The notes beneath the pieces are model-generated. The model was not told the origin of the DNA and ran no database searches. It saw nothing but the letters and a program-made list of their open reading frames with translations. Source: Geothrix sp. 21YS21S-2 (GTDB lineage Bacteria > Acidobacteriota > Holophagae > Holophagales > Holophagaceae). From it: DNA of 64,000 nt. The stretch lies in contig NZ_CP132910.1 of the NCBI RefSeq assembly GCF_030846775.1, forward strand, positions 62,001 through 126,000, written 5' to 3'. The translations under genes were made by a program, and so were the position numbers. This document shows positions 37,132-46,260 of the stretch, one piece after another (the stretch's first letter is position 1; every line of letters starts with the position of its first letter).

Positions 37132-37160
37132 TTGACGGGGGTCGGGGTTTCGTCTATCTT
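37132..37160 (+). promoter_or_regulatory. lexA promoter, leaderless type
   Basis: TTGACG, exactly 17 bases, then TATCTT. Predicted transcription start is at 37167-37168, the A of the lexA ATG, and no ribosome site exists. Confidence 0.7.
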
Positions 37161-37167
37161 ATGGGTT

Positions 37168-37827
37168 ATGAAGCCAATGGACCTTACAAAACGCCAACTT
37201 GCGGTGCTCCAGTTCATTCGGAAGTTTCTCGAAACCGAAGAGCGGAGCCCCACCCTCAAGGAAATCGCCGAGGGTGTCGGTTCCAGCGCTGTAAGCACCA
37301 TTCATAAACATGTCCAGCACCTGATGGATAAGGGATTCCTGGACCGCAGCCATGGGAAGGGCAACAACATCGTCCTCGCCCAGGAACCGGCCGCGGCGCC
37401 CCGGGAGCTCTCCTCCAGCGAGTGGGGCCATGACGACGGGAAGCGCGCCAGGTCCGTCCCGTTCTGCGGCGACGTGGCCGCCGGCCAGCCTCTCCTGCCC
37501 GAATCCCGGGCCATCCCCCTCGAGGTGCCCAACTGCATCCACCGGGAACGGCAGGAGCTTTTCGTCCTGCGGGTGCGCGGGGATTCCATGGTGGAGGACT
37601 CCATCCTGGACGGGGATCTGGTGGTGCTCCAGCGCCGCGGCGACTACCGGAACGGGGACCGCGTGGTGGCCCTCATCGACGGCGAGGAGGCCACCCTGAA
37701 GGAGTTCCGGAAGGACCCCCAGGGCGTCTGGCTCATTCCCCACAACCCCGATCTCTCGCCCAAATGTTTCGCGCCCGAGCGCATCGCCATCCAGGGTGTC
37801 CTGGTCGGAGTCATGCGCAGCTGCTGA
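37168..37827 (+). CDS. lexA: LexA repressor
   Basis: A 219-residue SOS repressor. N-terminal winged helix (residues 4-66, RSPTLKEIAEGVGSSAVSTI), then the S24 peptidase-like domain with the Ala105-Gly106 self-cleavage site in VAAGQPLL, catalytic Ser140 in GDSMVEDSI and Lys178 in EATLKEF. All self-cleavage residues are present, so it should respond to RecA filaments. The start is set at 37168, where promoter geometry puts the RNA 5' end; ATG 37177 is an alternative. The imuB-dnaE2 cassette in this window is an expected target. Confidence 0.96.
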   Translation: MKPMDLTKRQLAVLQFIRKFLETEERSPTLKEIAEGVGSSAVSTIHKHVQHLMDKGFLDRSHGKGNNIVLAQEPAAAPRELSSSEWGHDDGKRARSVPFCGDVAAGQPLLPESRAIPLEVPNCIHRERQELFVLRVRGDSMVEDSILDGDLVVLQRRGDYRNGDRVVALIDGEEATLKEFRKDPQGVWLIPHNPDLSPKCFAPERIAIQGVLVGVMRSC

Positions 37828-37842
37828 AGCGTCGCACGGCCC

Positions 37843-37877
37843 AACGCCCGCCTTCCGGCCAGCCGGGGGCGGGCGTT
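37843..37877 (+). terminator. terminator hairpin after lexA
   Basis: AACGCCCGCC and GGCGGGCGTT form a ten-base stem around a 15-base loop that can itself pair partly. A weak T-run (TATTTTCC) follows 8 bases later. Confidence 0.6.
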
Positions 37878-37898
37878 CCCAGCTATTTTCCTAAATGA

Positions 37899-37927
37899 TT
37901 GAAGGCGGGGAAGGGTTCTCGTTACAC
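37899..37927 (+). promoter_or_regulatory. promoter of the MglA-like GTPase gene
   Basis: TTGAAG, 17 bases, TTACAC. Start of transcription would be about 37934, leaving a 20-base leader that contains the GGAG ribosome site. Confidence 0.55.
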
Positions 37928-37953
37928 TCACCTTGAGCCCGGAGTCCCAGAAA

Positions 37954-39078
37954 ATGGTGTTTTTCAACCACGCCACGCGTCAGATGACGACGAAGATTGT
38001 GTATTACGGCCCTGGCCTGTGCGGGAAAACAACCAATCTCAACACGATCTACGGCCGCACGTCGCAGAAGGCCCGCGGGGAGATGGTGTCCCTGAACACC
38101 GAGACGGACCGGACCCTGTTCTTCGACCTGCTGCCCATGGACGTGGGCATGGTGGGCGGGTTCAAGAGCAAGCTGCAGCTCTACACGGTGCCCGGGCAGG
38201 TCTTCTACAACTCCACCCGCAAGCTGGTGCTCAAGGGGGTGGACGGCATCGTGTTCGTGGCGGACAGCCAGACCGCCATGCTCGACGCCAACCGGGAGAG
38301 CTTCCAGAACCTGCGGGACAACCTCCGCGAGCTGGGGCTGGACCTCAAGGACATCCCCCTGATCTTCCAGTGGAACAAGCGCGACCTGAAGAACATCATC
38401 CCCGTGGACGTCCTGGAGCGCGAACTCAACCCGGACGGCAAGACCAGCTTCCAGTCCATCGCCTCCGACGGCACGGGCGTCTTCGAGACCCTGCGGGGCA
38501 TCACGAAGCTCGCCCTGGCCAACATCAAGGCCCTCCACCTGGTGGAGGCCGCGGGGGTCAAGCTCCCTCCGGAGCCCGCACCCACGGCGCTGCACACCTC
38601 CGAGTTCTCCATGCCGGACGAATACCGGGAGTCCGGCGCCCCCCCGGAGGCGCTGAGCACCCTGGACCTGGCCCAGGCCCGGGACCTCCTGGGCGAGGCC
38701 GAGACCTCCGGCGGCGCCGCCCCGGTGCGCACCGTGCCCGTCCAGGTGATGGCGCCCCTCCACGTGAAGCTCTCCCCCGCCCTGGGCAAGGGCGCTCCGG
38801 CGGCCCCGCGGGTGCACCTGAAGCCGCCGTCAGCCCCGGTCCCGCACAAGGCCTCGGCCCCCGTGGCCCCCGTGGCCGTGGCCATGCCCCGGGTGCCCCA
38901 GGCCCGTCCCCATGCGGACCTGCATCTCACCCTCTCCCCCTTCGCCATGGACGGCGACGTGGAAGTGGTGGTGACGGTGCGCCAGAACGGCACCGAGGTG
39001 GGCTCCGCGGTCCTTCATCGCTCCGCCCCCGCGTGGGGCGCCTCCGGAGTGGTCTCCGTGGAAATCAAGAGGTCCTGA
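37954..39078 (+). CDS. MglA-like Ras-type GTPase with long C-terminal extension
   Basis: A 374-residue protein. Residues 1-200 closely resemble MglA, the polarity and gliding GTPase: MVFFNHATRQMTTKIVYYG, P-loop GPGLCGKTT (19-27), the switch region and QWNKRDLK for guanine. Residues 200-300 are Pro/Ala-rich and probably disordered, and residues 310-374 form a small predicted beta domain (ADLHLTLSPFAMDGDVEVVV). Standard MglA ends near residue 195, so the tail is extra. No MglB gene is adjacent. It is followed one base later by the lolA-like gene, suggesting co-expression. Confidence 0.9.
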   Translation: MVFFNHATRQMTTKIVYYGPGLCGKTTNLNTIYGRTSQKARGEMVSLNTETDRTLFFDLLPMDVGMVGGFKSKLQLYTVPGQVFYNSTRKLVLKGVDGIVFVADSQTAMLDANRESFQNLRDNLRELGLDLKDIPLIFQWNKRDLKNIIPVDVLERELNPDGKTSFQSIASDGTGVFETLRGITKLALANIKALHLVEAAGVKLPPEPAPTALHTSEFSMPDEYRESGAPPEALSTLDLAQARDLLGEAETSGGAAPVRTVPVQVMAPLHVKLSPALGKGAPAAPRVHLKPPSAPVPHKASAPVAPVAVAMPRVPQARPHADLHLTLSPFAMDGDVEVVVTVRQNGTEVGSAVLHRSAPAWGASGVVSVEIKRS

Positions 39079-39079
39079 C

Positions 39080-39670
39080 ATGCGGCAAGTGCTGGCCCTC
39101 GCGACCGCCCTCCTCGGGGCCCAGGCCCTGCCGGCGGCGGAACCCCCCGCCTGGTGGAAGGCCTTCACCGGCGCCCCCCGCGTGGAGGCGGGCTTCGTCC
39201 AGGAGTCCGACAGCGCCGTCTTCGGCAAGCTCAAGCGCACCGGCATCCTCCGCCTGGCCAAGGGCGGTCGCCTTCGGGTGGAGTACCGCAAGGGCCTCCT
39301 GCTCGTGGCCGACGGCCGCAAGCTCATCCAGTACGACGCCGAGGCCCGCACCGCCCAGAAGGTGGACCTGCGCAGCGCGGCCAAGGACGCGCCCCTCCTG
39401 TACGTCCTGCTGGACCCCGCCGCCCTGGACCAGGTCTTCACGGTCAAGGCCGGATCCGTGCCGGACGCCTTCACCCTGGAGCCCCGCAAGCCCGGGCTGC
39501 CCAAGGTGCGGCTGGAAGGGAAGGGGGGCATGCCCCTGCGCATCAGCTGGGTGGATCCCACCGGGGCGAACCAGGTGCTGGAGTTCCTGTCGCCCCACGT
39601 GCCCGCGCCCTTCGACGCGGCGACCTTCACCTTCAAGCCCCCCGCGGGGACCCGGTGGATCAACAACTAG
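39080..39670 (+). CDS. lolA: LolA-like outer-membrane lipoprotein carrier
   Basis: A 196-residue periplasmic protein with a signal peptide (residues 1-19). The start of the mature part ([36 protein letters not shown]) is the typical LolA opening, where strands build the half-barrel that carries lipoproteins. Its ATG follows the MglA-like stop by one base. The only oddity is the coupling to a cytoplasmic polarity GTPase. Confidence 0.85.
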   Translation: MRQVLALATALLGAQALPAAEPPAWWKAFTGAPRVEAGFVQESDSAVFGKLKRTGILRLAKGGRLRVEYRKGLLLVADGRKLIQYDAEARTAQKVDLRSAAKDAPLLYVLLDPAALDQVFTVKAGSVPDAFTLEPRKPGLPKVRLEGKGGMPLRISWVDPTGANQVLEFLSPHVPAPFDAATFTFKPPAGTRWINN

Positions 39671-40062
39671 GCAAGGGCCTTGTTGATGAAGGCCACCACG
39701 TCGTCGGTGTTCGTCCCGGGCTGGAAGATGGCCTGGATGCCCAGGTCCTTCAGCGCGGGGATGTCCTCGTCGGGGATGATTCCGCCCGCGAACACCAGCA
39801 CGTCGTCGATGCCCTTCTCCTTCATGAGGCGCATGACCTCGGGGAAGATCTGGTTGTGCGCGCCGCTGAGGATGCTCATCCCCAGGACCTGCGCGTCCTC
39901 CTGCTCCACGGCGGCCACGATCTGGGCGGGCGTCTGCCGCAGGCCCGTGTAGATCACCTCCATGCCCGCGTCCCGAAGGGCCCGGGCGACGACCTTGGCG
40001 CCGCGGTCGTGCCCGTCGAGGCCGGGTTTGGCGATGATCACACGAATGGGGGAAGAGGCCAT
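39667..40062 (-). CDS. stand-alone B12-binding domain (methylmalonyl-CoA mutase small subunit type)
   Basis: A 131-residue cobalamin-binding domain. The cobalt-ligating His lies in [13 protein letters not shown], with SILSG and VFAGGIIP completing the B12 motif set. It resembles the C-terminal domain of methylmalonyl-CoA or isobutyryl-CoA mutase encoded as a separate subunit. The large catalytic subunit is not in the window. Its stop overlaps that of lolA. Confidence 0.9.
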   Translation of the reverse strand: MASSPIRVIIAKPGLDGHDRGAKVVARALRDAGMEVIYTGLRQTPAQIVAAVEQEDAQVLGMSILSGAHNQIFPEVMRLMKEKGIDDVLVFAGGIIPDEDIPALKDLGIQAIFQPGTNTDDVVAFINKALA

Positions 40063-40139
40063 TTCAACTCCAGCGTATGCCTGGATTATAGTTTACCCCC
40101 GGGTCCGCGGGGGGCCGGCGGCGGGACACTTGTGACGGA

Positions 40140-40721
40140 TTACTGCACTTCCTTGACCGCCGTGATGGTCACGGGGTTCACGGGGACGTCCGTCATGGTC
40201 TTCTGGGTGCTGGTCTTGGCGGCGGCGATCTTGTCCACCACGTTCATGCCCTTGATGACCCTGCCGAACACGCAGTAGCCGAAGTCGGCGAGGTTGCGGG
40301 CCTTGAAGTCCAGGGCCTTGTTGTCCTTCACGTTGATGTAGAACTGGGCCTTGGCGCTGTCGGGCAGGCTCTCCCGGGCCATGGCGATGGTGCCGCGCAC
40401 GTTGCTGAGCCCCTTGGCCTTGGCCAGGTCGGCCTCGCACTTGATGGAGGCGTCGGTGGGCTTCTTGGCCAGGTCGGGGGTGTGGCCGCCGCCCTGGATG
40501 ATGGCGGGGGCGGACTTCTTCACCCGGTGGAAGATGGTGCCGGGGTAGAAGCCCTTCTTCACGTAGTTCATGAAATTGGCCACGGTCACGGGCGTCGCGT
40601 CGGGCTCGAGCTCCACGGTGAAGGCGCCGGCGGTGGTGGTGATCTCCACCTTGGGCTTGGCCGCGAGGAGGGGCAGGGCCAGGAAGAGGACGGTCAGGAC
40701 TTTTCGCACGCTGGTCTCCAT
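40140..40721 (-). CDS. periplasmic cyclophilin-type peptidyl-prolyl isomerase
   Basis: A 193-residue cyclophilin with a signal peptide (VLTVLFLALPLLAA). Motifs are TIFHRV, IIQGGGHTPD, GTIAMAR, AQFYINV and FGRVIKGM, but the usual GFMIQGGD reads PAIIQGGG. It should catalyse cis-trans isomerisation of proline peptide bonds in exported proteins. It is divergent from nnr with only 39 bases between the starts. Confidence 0.92.
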   Translation of the reverse strand: METSVRKVLTVLFLALPLLAAKPKVEITTTAGAFTVELEPDATPVTVANFMNYVKKGFYPGTIFHRVKKSAPAIIQGGGHTPDLAKKPTDASIKCEADLAKAKGLSNVRGTIAMARESLPDSAKAQFYINVKDNKALDFKARNLADFGYCVFGRVIKGMNVVDKIAAAKTSTQKTMTDVPVNPVTITAVKEVQ

Positions 40722-40760
40722 GGGATTGTGGATCTATCCTAGCTCATCCTGGAGACCCGC

Positions 40761-42173
40761 ATGATCCCGCTTCTGACCGCCCAGGAAATGAGGGACCTGG
40801 AACACAGGTCCATCCAGGGCTGGGGCGTGCCCTCCCTCGTGCTCCAGGAGCACGCGGCCCTGGGCGCGCTGGCGCTGCTGCCCGCCGGCGGTCCCCTCCA
40901 CGTGCTGGCCGGTCCCGGCAACAACGGCGGCGACGCCCTGGCCCTGGCGCGCCTGGCGCGGCTCCGCGGCCGGGAGGTGGAGGTCTGGACGCTGGACCCC
41001 GCACCCGCCTGGAAGGGCGACGCGGCCCTCCAGGCCCGCCTGTGGACCGGCCTGGGCGGAACCTTCCGCCACGCCGCCGACCCGCGGGAGGCCGCCGCCG
41101 GCTTCCGGGGCTGGGTGGTGGACGGACTCTTCGGCCTGGGCACGCGCCTGCCGCTGGAGGGTCCCGCCCGCGCCTGGGTGGAGGCCCTGGAAGGGGCCCG
41201 GGTGTTGGCCCTGGACCTGCCTTCGGGCCTCGACCCGGGCTCGGCAGAACCCGCCGGCCCCGCCATCCGGGCCACCCGCACCGCGGCCTTCGGCCACCTG
41301 AAGATCTGCCACGGCCTTCGCCCGGCCCGGGACTTCTGCGGGGAGATCACCCTCGTCCCCATCCCCCTGCACGGCGCCCCCGAGGCCGGGATGCGTCTCC
41401 TGGAGCGCCCCCGGCCCCGTCCCTCGCGCTGGGACGGCCACAAGCGGGACTTCGGCCATGTTGCCATCCGCGCCGGCACCCCGGGGATGTCGGGGGCCGC
41501 CGTCCTGGCGGCCCTGGGCGCCCTGCGCATGGGGGCGGGCCTGGTGACGGTGCTCACCGACGCCGCCGTGCGCGCCGAGGTGGCCTGCCAGGTGCCGGAG
41601 GCCATGGTGCGCGCATGGGACGGCGCCCTGCCCGAAGGCGTCGACGCGCTGCTCGCGGGTCCCGGGGGCGTGGCGGACGTGCCCGCCTGGGACGGCCCCC
41701 TGGTGGTGGACGCCTCGGCCCTCAAGGCCGGGGAGGGCCCGCGCTGGATGGACCGGGAATCCACCGTCATCACGCCCCACCCCGGCGAATTCGAGCGGCT
41801 CTTCGGGCCCGGCGGCGGCCGGACGGTCCGGGCCCGGGAGGTGGCCCTGGGGCCGGGAGTCCTCGTCCTCAAGGGCGCCCAGACCCTCGTGGCCGGGGGC
41901 GGCCTGGCCGAGGTCTGGGTGAACCCCACGGGCCATCCCGGCCTCGCCACGGGCGGCTCCGGGGACTTCCTGGCCGGCATGGTGGCGGCGTCGGCGGCGG
42001 CCTGGCGCCGGAACCCCGCCGGGCGCACCCTGCGCCAGGCCGCGGCGGACGCGGTTTGGCTCCACGGCGCCGCCGCGGACCGGCTGGGGCCGGGGCCCAT
42101 CCTCATCCGCGACCTGGGCCCGTCCCTGGCCGCGCTGCTGCGGGACATCCATTCGGAGGACGACCATGCCTGA
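40761..42173 (+). CDS. nnr: bifunctional NAD(P)H-hydrate epimerase / ADP-dependent dehydratase
   Basis: A 470-residue fusion that repairs hydrated NAD(P)H. Residues 1-205 are the YjeF-type epimerase (VLAGPGNNGGDALALAR). Residues 215-470 are the ribokinase-like dehydratase with DGHKRDFGHVAIRAG, TPHPGEFERL and the GHPGLATGGSGDFLAGM motif. GGAG precedes the ATG. It overlaps the tsaE start by eight bases, an arrangement seen in many bacteria. Confidence 0.95.
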   Translation: MIPLLTAQEMRDLEHRSIQGWGVPSLVLQEHAALGALALLPAGGPLHVLAGPGNNGGDALALARLARLRGREVEVWTLDPAPAWKGDAALQARLWTGLGGTFRHAADPREAAAGFRGWVVDGLFGLGTRLPLEGPARAWVEALEGARVLALDLPSGLDPGSAEPAGPAIRATRTAAFGHLKICHGLRPARDFCGEITLVPIPLHGAPEAGMRLLERPRPRPSRWDGHKRDFGHVAIRAGTPGMSGAAVLAALGALRMGAGLVTVLTDAAVRAEVACQVPEAMVRAWDGALPEGVDALLAGPGGVADVPAWDGPLVVDASALKAGEGPRWMDRESTVITPHPGEFERLFGPGGGRTVRAREVALGPGVLVLKGAQTLVAGGGLAEVWVNPTGHPGLATGGSGDFLAGMVAASAAAWRRNPAGRTLRQAAADAVWLHGAAADRLGPGPILIRDLGPSLAALLRDIHSEDDHA

Positions 42174-42594
42174 GACACGCCTCCTGCGGGAGGAAGGGGC
42201 CACGGAGGCCCTGGGGGCCGAGCTGGCCCGGCTGACGCCCCCGGGCGGCACGTGGCTCCTGCGGGGCCCCCTGGGCGCCGGCAAGACCACCTGGACCCGC
42301 GGCTTCGTGGCCGGCCTGGGGGGCGACCCCGACCAGGTGGCCTCCCCCACCTACGCCGTGCTCCACCGCTACGCCTGCCCCGGCGCGCAGATCCATCACC
42401 TGGACCTGTACCGCCTTGGGGAGGCCGGCGCCTGGACCCTGGGCCTGGAGGAGACCGTGACGCCGGCCGACTACCTGGTGGTGGAATGGGCGGGCGGCCC
42501 CGGCCCCTGGCCCACCGACTGGGTGGCCGACCTGGAGCTGGACGGAGAAGGGGACGAGCGTACCGCCACCTGGAGCCTCCCTCTCTCGAAATGA
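42166..42594 (+). CDS. tsaE: tRNA t6A biosynthesis ATPase TsaE
   Basis: A 142-residue P-loop protein with Walker A GPLGAGKTTWTRGF and the family motif VASPTYAVLHRY, then HHLDLYRL. TsaE drives the TsaBD complex in making threonylcarbamoyladenosine at position 37 of tRNAs reading ANN codons. It is translationally coupled to nnr. Confidence 0.95.
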   Translation: MPETRLLREEGATEALGAELARLTPPGGTWLLRGPLGAGKTTWTRGFVAGLGGDPDQVASPTYAVLHRYACPGAQIHHLDLYRLGEAGAWTLGLEETVTPADYLVVEWAGGPGPWPTDWVADLELDGEGDERTATWSLPLSK

Positions 42595-42724
42595 AGGCGG
42601 CGCCCCGTCAATGTGATTGATCATCGATCGTGGAAGCCCGCCACAGCGCGGTTTCCCGCTGGCATGGAACCTGCTCTCCCCCTGGGTCGGCATGAGCCGG
42701 GCCCGAGGGCGGGAAGGTCGAGGC

Positions 42725-44446
42725 ATGCCAACCAGACGGATCGAACGCAGGTTCCTCATCCCGGTGCTCCACGCCGCGGTGGCGCTCTCGGCCTGGAGCG
42801 CCGCCCGGGCCGGGGACATCACGGGCTGCGTGAAGGACCGGTCCAGCCAGGCCCCGGTGGCGGGCGCCCTGGTCACGGTCATGCCCGCGGGCACCAGCGC
42901 GGTGGGGGGCACCGCCACCACGGATGCGGAGGGCCGCTACACCGTGCGCCTCCCGGGACCGGGCTCGTTCACCGTCGTGGTCTCGAAGGAGGGCTACGCC
43001 GACCTGAAGGCCGGCGACGTCATCGAGCTGACCGAGGCTGCGCCGGACCACCGGCAGGACATCTCCATCACCCGGCAGGGCGCCTTCAAGGAACAGGGCC
43101 GTACCGTCCCCGGGGCCATGTCCTGGGAGACCGGCGCCCGGAAGAGCTACCTCGTACCGGCCCTGGAAATCCCGTCCTTCCTCCTTGCGCTCAACGGCTT
43201 CGACCGTCTCGCCCACCCCAACGACCGCGAGGACGGCAAGCGGGTCTACAGCTCCACCTTCACCTCCATGCGGGACCACGCCTTCCACGGACCCTGGGTG
43301 GTGGACACCGACGCCTTCGCCATGAACCAGTTCATGCATCCCTACACGGGCACCGTCTACCACACCTTCGCCCGGTCCTCGGGCCTCACCTACTGGGAGG
43401 CGCTCCTCTACGACCAGGCCGGGAGCTTCCTGTGGGAGACCGGAGGGGAGACCACCAAGCCGTCCTACAACGACCAGATCGCCACGGGCATCGGCGGGAG
43501 CTTCTTCGGGGAGGTGCTCTTCCGGCTCTCCAACCTCATGCTGGAGAGCAAGGGCAGGGACCCCGGGTTCTGGAACCGGACCGCCGCCGCGCTGCTGGCC
43601 CCGGCCGCGGCCATCAACCGCTTCGCCTTCGGCACCCGGTTCAAGCCGGTGTTCCCCAGCAACAACCCCGCCCTCCGGTGGCGGTTGCAGCTGGGCGGCA
43701 GCCTCCACTCGAACCTGGTCAGCCAGGGCGTGGCCACCACCACCCGCCGCAACGAGGCCACCCTGGACTTCTCCCTGGACTACGGACTGCCCGGCAAGGG
43801 GACGTACACCTACGACCGGCCCTTCGACTACTTCCAGTTCGAGTTCCGCACCCTCGGCAAGATGAGCAATCCCGTCGACAGCATCATGATCCGGGGCCTG
43901 CTCTACGGCGCCGGCTACGAGCTGGGGGACGACCTGCAGGGCATCTGGGGACTCTACGGGGGCTACGACTACATCGCGCCCACCATCTTCCGGGTGGCGA
44001 GCACCTCGGTCTCGGTGGGCACCACCCTCCAGTGGCAACCGGCCCCGGCGATCTCCTTCCAGGGCTCCCTCCTCGGCGGCTTCGGCTACGCCGCGGCCGG
44101 CAACGTCGCCCAGGTGGGGGACCGGGACTACCACTTCGGAATCGCGCCCCAGGGCCTGGCCGCCTTCCGGTTCATCCTTGGCGACGTGGTGATGTTCGAT
44201 CTGACGGGGCGGCGCTACTACATCACCGGCACCGGGGGCAACGATCCCGGCGGCCGGGAGGCCATCGAGCGCCTCAACCTCGGCCTCACCTTCCGGATCT
44301 ACCACCGCCATGCCCTGGGCATCCAGTACATCGCCTCCAGGCGGGACGCCCACTACCCGGACCGCGCCGACAGCCGGCAGACGGTGGGGACCGTGGCCCT
44401 GGTATACAGCCTTCTGGGCTTCGCGGGGTTCGGCGCGACCCGGTGA
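42725..44446 (+). CDS. DUF3943-type envelope protein with N-terminal carboxypeptidase-like regulatory domain
   Basis: A 573-residue secreted protein (signal peptide in residues 1-28, cut after AARA). Residues 30-110 form a CarboxypepD-regulatory-like fold (GDITGCVKDRSSQAPVAGALV, TDAEGRYTVRLPG). The rest, including FDRLAHPNDREDG and HPYTGTVYHTFARSSG, matches DUF3943, thought to be an outer-membrane protein of unknown function. The ATG at 42725 has GAGG before it. It ends next to the convergent PAP2 gene. Confidence 0.8.
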   Translation: MPTRRIERRFLIPVLHAAVALSAWSAARAGDITGCVKDRSSQAPVAGALVTVMPAGTSAVGGTATTDAEGRYTVRLPGPGSFTVVVSKEGYADLKAGDVIELTEAAPDHRQDISITRQGAFKEQGRTVPGAMSWETGARKSYLVPALEIPSFLLALNGFDRLAHPNDREDGKRVYSSTFTSMRDHAFHGPWVVDTDAFAMNQFMHPYTGTVYHTFARSSGLTYWEALLYDQAGSFLWETGGETTKPSYNDQIATGIGGSFFGEVLFRLSNLMLESKGRDPGFWNRTAAALLAPAAAINRFAFGTRFKPVFPSNNPALRWRLQLGGSLHSNLVSQGVATTTRRNEATLDFSLDYGLPGKGTYTYDRPFDYFQFEFRTLGKMSNPVDSIMIRGLLYGAGYELGDDLQGIWGLYGGYDYIAPTIFRVASTSVSVGTTLQWQPAPAISFQGSLLGGFGYAAAGNVAQVGDRDYHFGIAPQGLAAFRFILGDVVMFDLTGRRYYITGTGGNDPGGREAIERLNLGLTFRIYHRHALGIQYIASRRDAHYPDRADSRQTVGTVALVYSLLGFAGFGATR

Positions 44447-45283
44447 TCAGAACCGGGCCGCAAGGGTCATCCCGTAGCCCCCCTGGAGGAGTGCGGGCGC
44501 CAGGGACACCGTGATTCCGGGATGCCGCAGCCCCTGGTTGTGGGCGACGACCACCTTGCCCACGAAGGCGCCGGCCAGGGCGCCCGCCGTGACATCCGAA
44601 AGGAAATGGCTGCGCTGCTCCATGCGGGCCACGCCCACCAGGCCGGCCAGGCCGTAGGCGGTCCAGGAGACCCAGGGCCGGTCCGCATGCCCGGCGATGA
44701 CGGAGGCCAGCGCGAAGGATACGGTCGTGTGCCCGGAAGGGAAGGAGGCTCCCCCGGAGAAGGGATGGAGGTCATGGGTTCCCCGGTTGGCGCTGGGCCT
44801 GGAGCGGCCCGCCAGGAGCTTGAGCGGGACCACGAAGGCCAGTTCCGAGATCGCGACGGCCAGCATGGCGTCGGTGCCCGTGGCCCGCACTTCGGGAGCA
44901 TGGAAGGCGGTGCCGGCGAGGTAGACGCCGATGGCCATCAGGGCGCCCGGAGCGCTGCCGAGGGGCTCCACGGCCTTGGCGGCGCGGTCCCAGTCGTGGA
45001 GACTGCCGGAGCGGGCCATGGACCGGTCCAGGGGATGGTCCAGGAGGAGGGCCGTGCCGAGGATGGCGGCGGCGCCAGCCCCCGCCAGCAGCCAGTCCTG
45101 GCGGTCCCACCTGGAGCCCAGGACCCGCCGGGTGTCCGACAGGAGCAGCCTGGGAAGGTTCGAGGGCCGGTCGATGGGGCCCGTTGCCCCGGGAGGGGAT
45201 GGCAACGGGGGACTCCTGTCCGCGGAGGGGGCCTGTGCGGACAGGAGTCCGGCCGAAAGGATCAGGGGGTACAGGACCCGCAT
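44447..45283 (-). CDS. PAP2 family lipid phosphatase
   Basis: A 278-residue membrane protein with a signal-like N-terminus. The three phosphatase motifs are present: KLLAGRSRP, PSGH (in FPSGHTTVSFA) and the SHFLSD region after ARMEQR. The family dephosphorylates phosphatidate, undecaprenyl pyrophosphate or modifies lipid A. GGAAGG precedes the ATG at 45283. It follows the tryptophan-rich lipoprotein gene on the same strand. Confidence 0.9.
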   Translation of the reverse strand: MRVLYPLILSAGLLSAQAPSADRSPPLPSPPGATGPIDRPSNLPRLLLSDTRRVLGSRWDRQDWLLAGAGAAAILGTALLLDHPLDRSMARSGSLHDWDRAAKAVEPLGSAPGALMAIGVYLAGTAFHAPEVRATGTDAMLAVAISELAFVVPLKLLAGRSRPSANRGTHDLHPFSGGASFPSGHTTVSFALASVIAGHADRPWVSWTAYGLAGLVGVARMEQRSHFLSDVTAGALAGAFVGKVVVAHNQGLRHPGITVSLAPALLQGGYGMTLAARF

Positions 45284-45314
45284 GGGGATTGCCTGCCTTC
45301 CATGGGGGGATGGA

Positions 45315-45647
45315 TCACTTGGACCAGCGTCCTGCTTCGTAGCGGTAGCCGTCCTTCTCATGGTGGTACCTGGGCTTGATCCACCTGGAGCCCCTGCGGG
45401 CGGGCTCCTCCCATCGGCCGCCGGCCCAGGCCCACTGGTCGTTCTGGCGTTCCCAGTAGCCGTTGATCCACATGTGGTTCCGGCCGGGGCGGACGGGGCG
45501 GGTTTCCCGCCTGGCCCGGGGCGGCGCGTCGGGGGACATGCGCACGCCCTCGTCGCCCTGGGGCTGCGGCACCAGGGTGTATCCGGGCGCGCAGGCGAAA
45601 ATCGCCAGCGCCGCGGGAAGGGCGAGTCGCAGAAGGGTCTTCTTCAT
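45315..45647 (-). CDS. YXWGXW-type tryptophan-rich lipoprotein
   Basis: A 110-residue lipoprotein (LAIFAC). The mature part carries repeated aromatic units: MWINGYWERQNDQWAWAGGRWEEP, split here as INGYW, WAWAGGRW and YRYEAGRW, as in the YXWGXW repeat family of the envelope. Function is unknown. AAGGAG precedes the ATG at 45647. Confidence 0.8.
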   Translation of the reverse strand: MKKTLLRLALPAALAIFACAPGYTLVPQPQGDEGVRMSPDAPPRARRETRPVRPGRNHMWINGYWERQNDQWAWAGGRWEEPARRGSRWIKPRYHHEKDGYRYEAGRWSK

Positions 45648-45938
45648 GGTGGCTCCTTTGCCAAGACCCTGGAGGAGCACGTGCCGTGCCATCGGTCCAA
45701 CCTGTCCTTATCCAATAATTTATGCCGACCCGAAGACCCCGTTTCCCGGGCGGGTCGATCAATGTGAAAGGGGCGGGGCTCCGAATTGAAGGACACGACC
45801 TCCCGCCGGCAGGGCATTCTGCATTAAAAAATGCAAATAAAGAACTTATTCATGTGGCCCGAAAGGTGCGATCCCTGCCTGGCCCAGGAAGAAAGGGGCC
45901 GTCCCGATCACCCGGCGATCCATCCAGGAAAGGTCCCC

Positions 45939-46190
45939 ATGCGCACCCATCACCTGCTTCTCCTCCTGTGCCTTCCCATGACGGCCTCGGACCCGGCCGT
46001 CGCCGTCGCCCCGGGGAGCCTCCACGCCATCCCGCCCAACCCGAAGACGGGGGCCCATGGGTTCCCCGAGGCGCCCCAGGCCCCTCTCCGGCTTCCCAGG
46101 TACCTGTCCGTCGTGGATCCCCTCGCCGAGGAACCGGAACCGGTCCTCCTCTCCCGGAAGACCAAGCCTAAGCCGGAACCCGGTCCCTGA
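45939..46190 (+). CDS. small secreted protein
   Basis: An 83-residue protein with a signal peptide (MRTHHLLLLLCLPMTA) and a Pro/Leu-rich mature part that ends in a basic-acidic KTKPKPEPGP tail. AGGAAAGG precedes the ATG. I do not recognise a family. A strong hairpin follows the stop. Confidence 0.6.
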   Translation: MRTHHLLLLLCLPMTASDPAVAVAPGSLHAIPPNPKTGAHGFPEAPQAPLRLPRYLSVVDPLAEEPEPVLLSRKTKPKPEPGP

Positions 46191-46216
46191 CCGCCCTCGA
46201 TTCCTTCCGGGACAGA

Positions 46217-46243
46217 ACCGGCGCCGGCCATGCCGGCGCCGGT
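46217..46243. terminator. strong GC hairpin between convergent genes
   Basis: ACCGGCGCCGGC-CAT-GCCGGCGCCGGT, a perfect 12-bp stem with a three-base loop. No T-tract follows on either strand, so it may stall polymerase or protect 3' ends rather than being a classical terminator. Confidence 0.55.
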
Positions 46244-46260
46244 GAAGCGAAGCTGAAATG

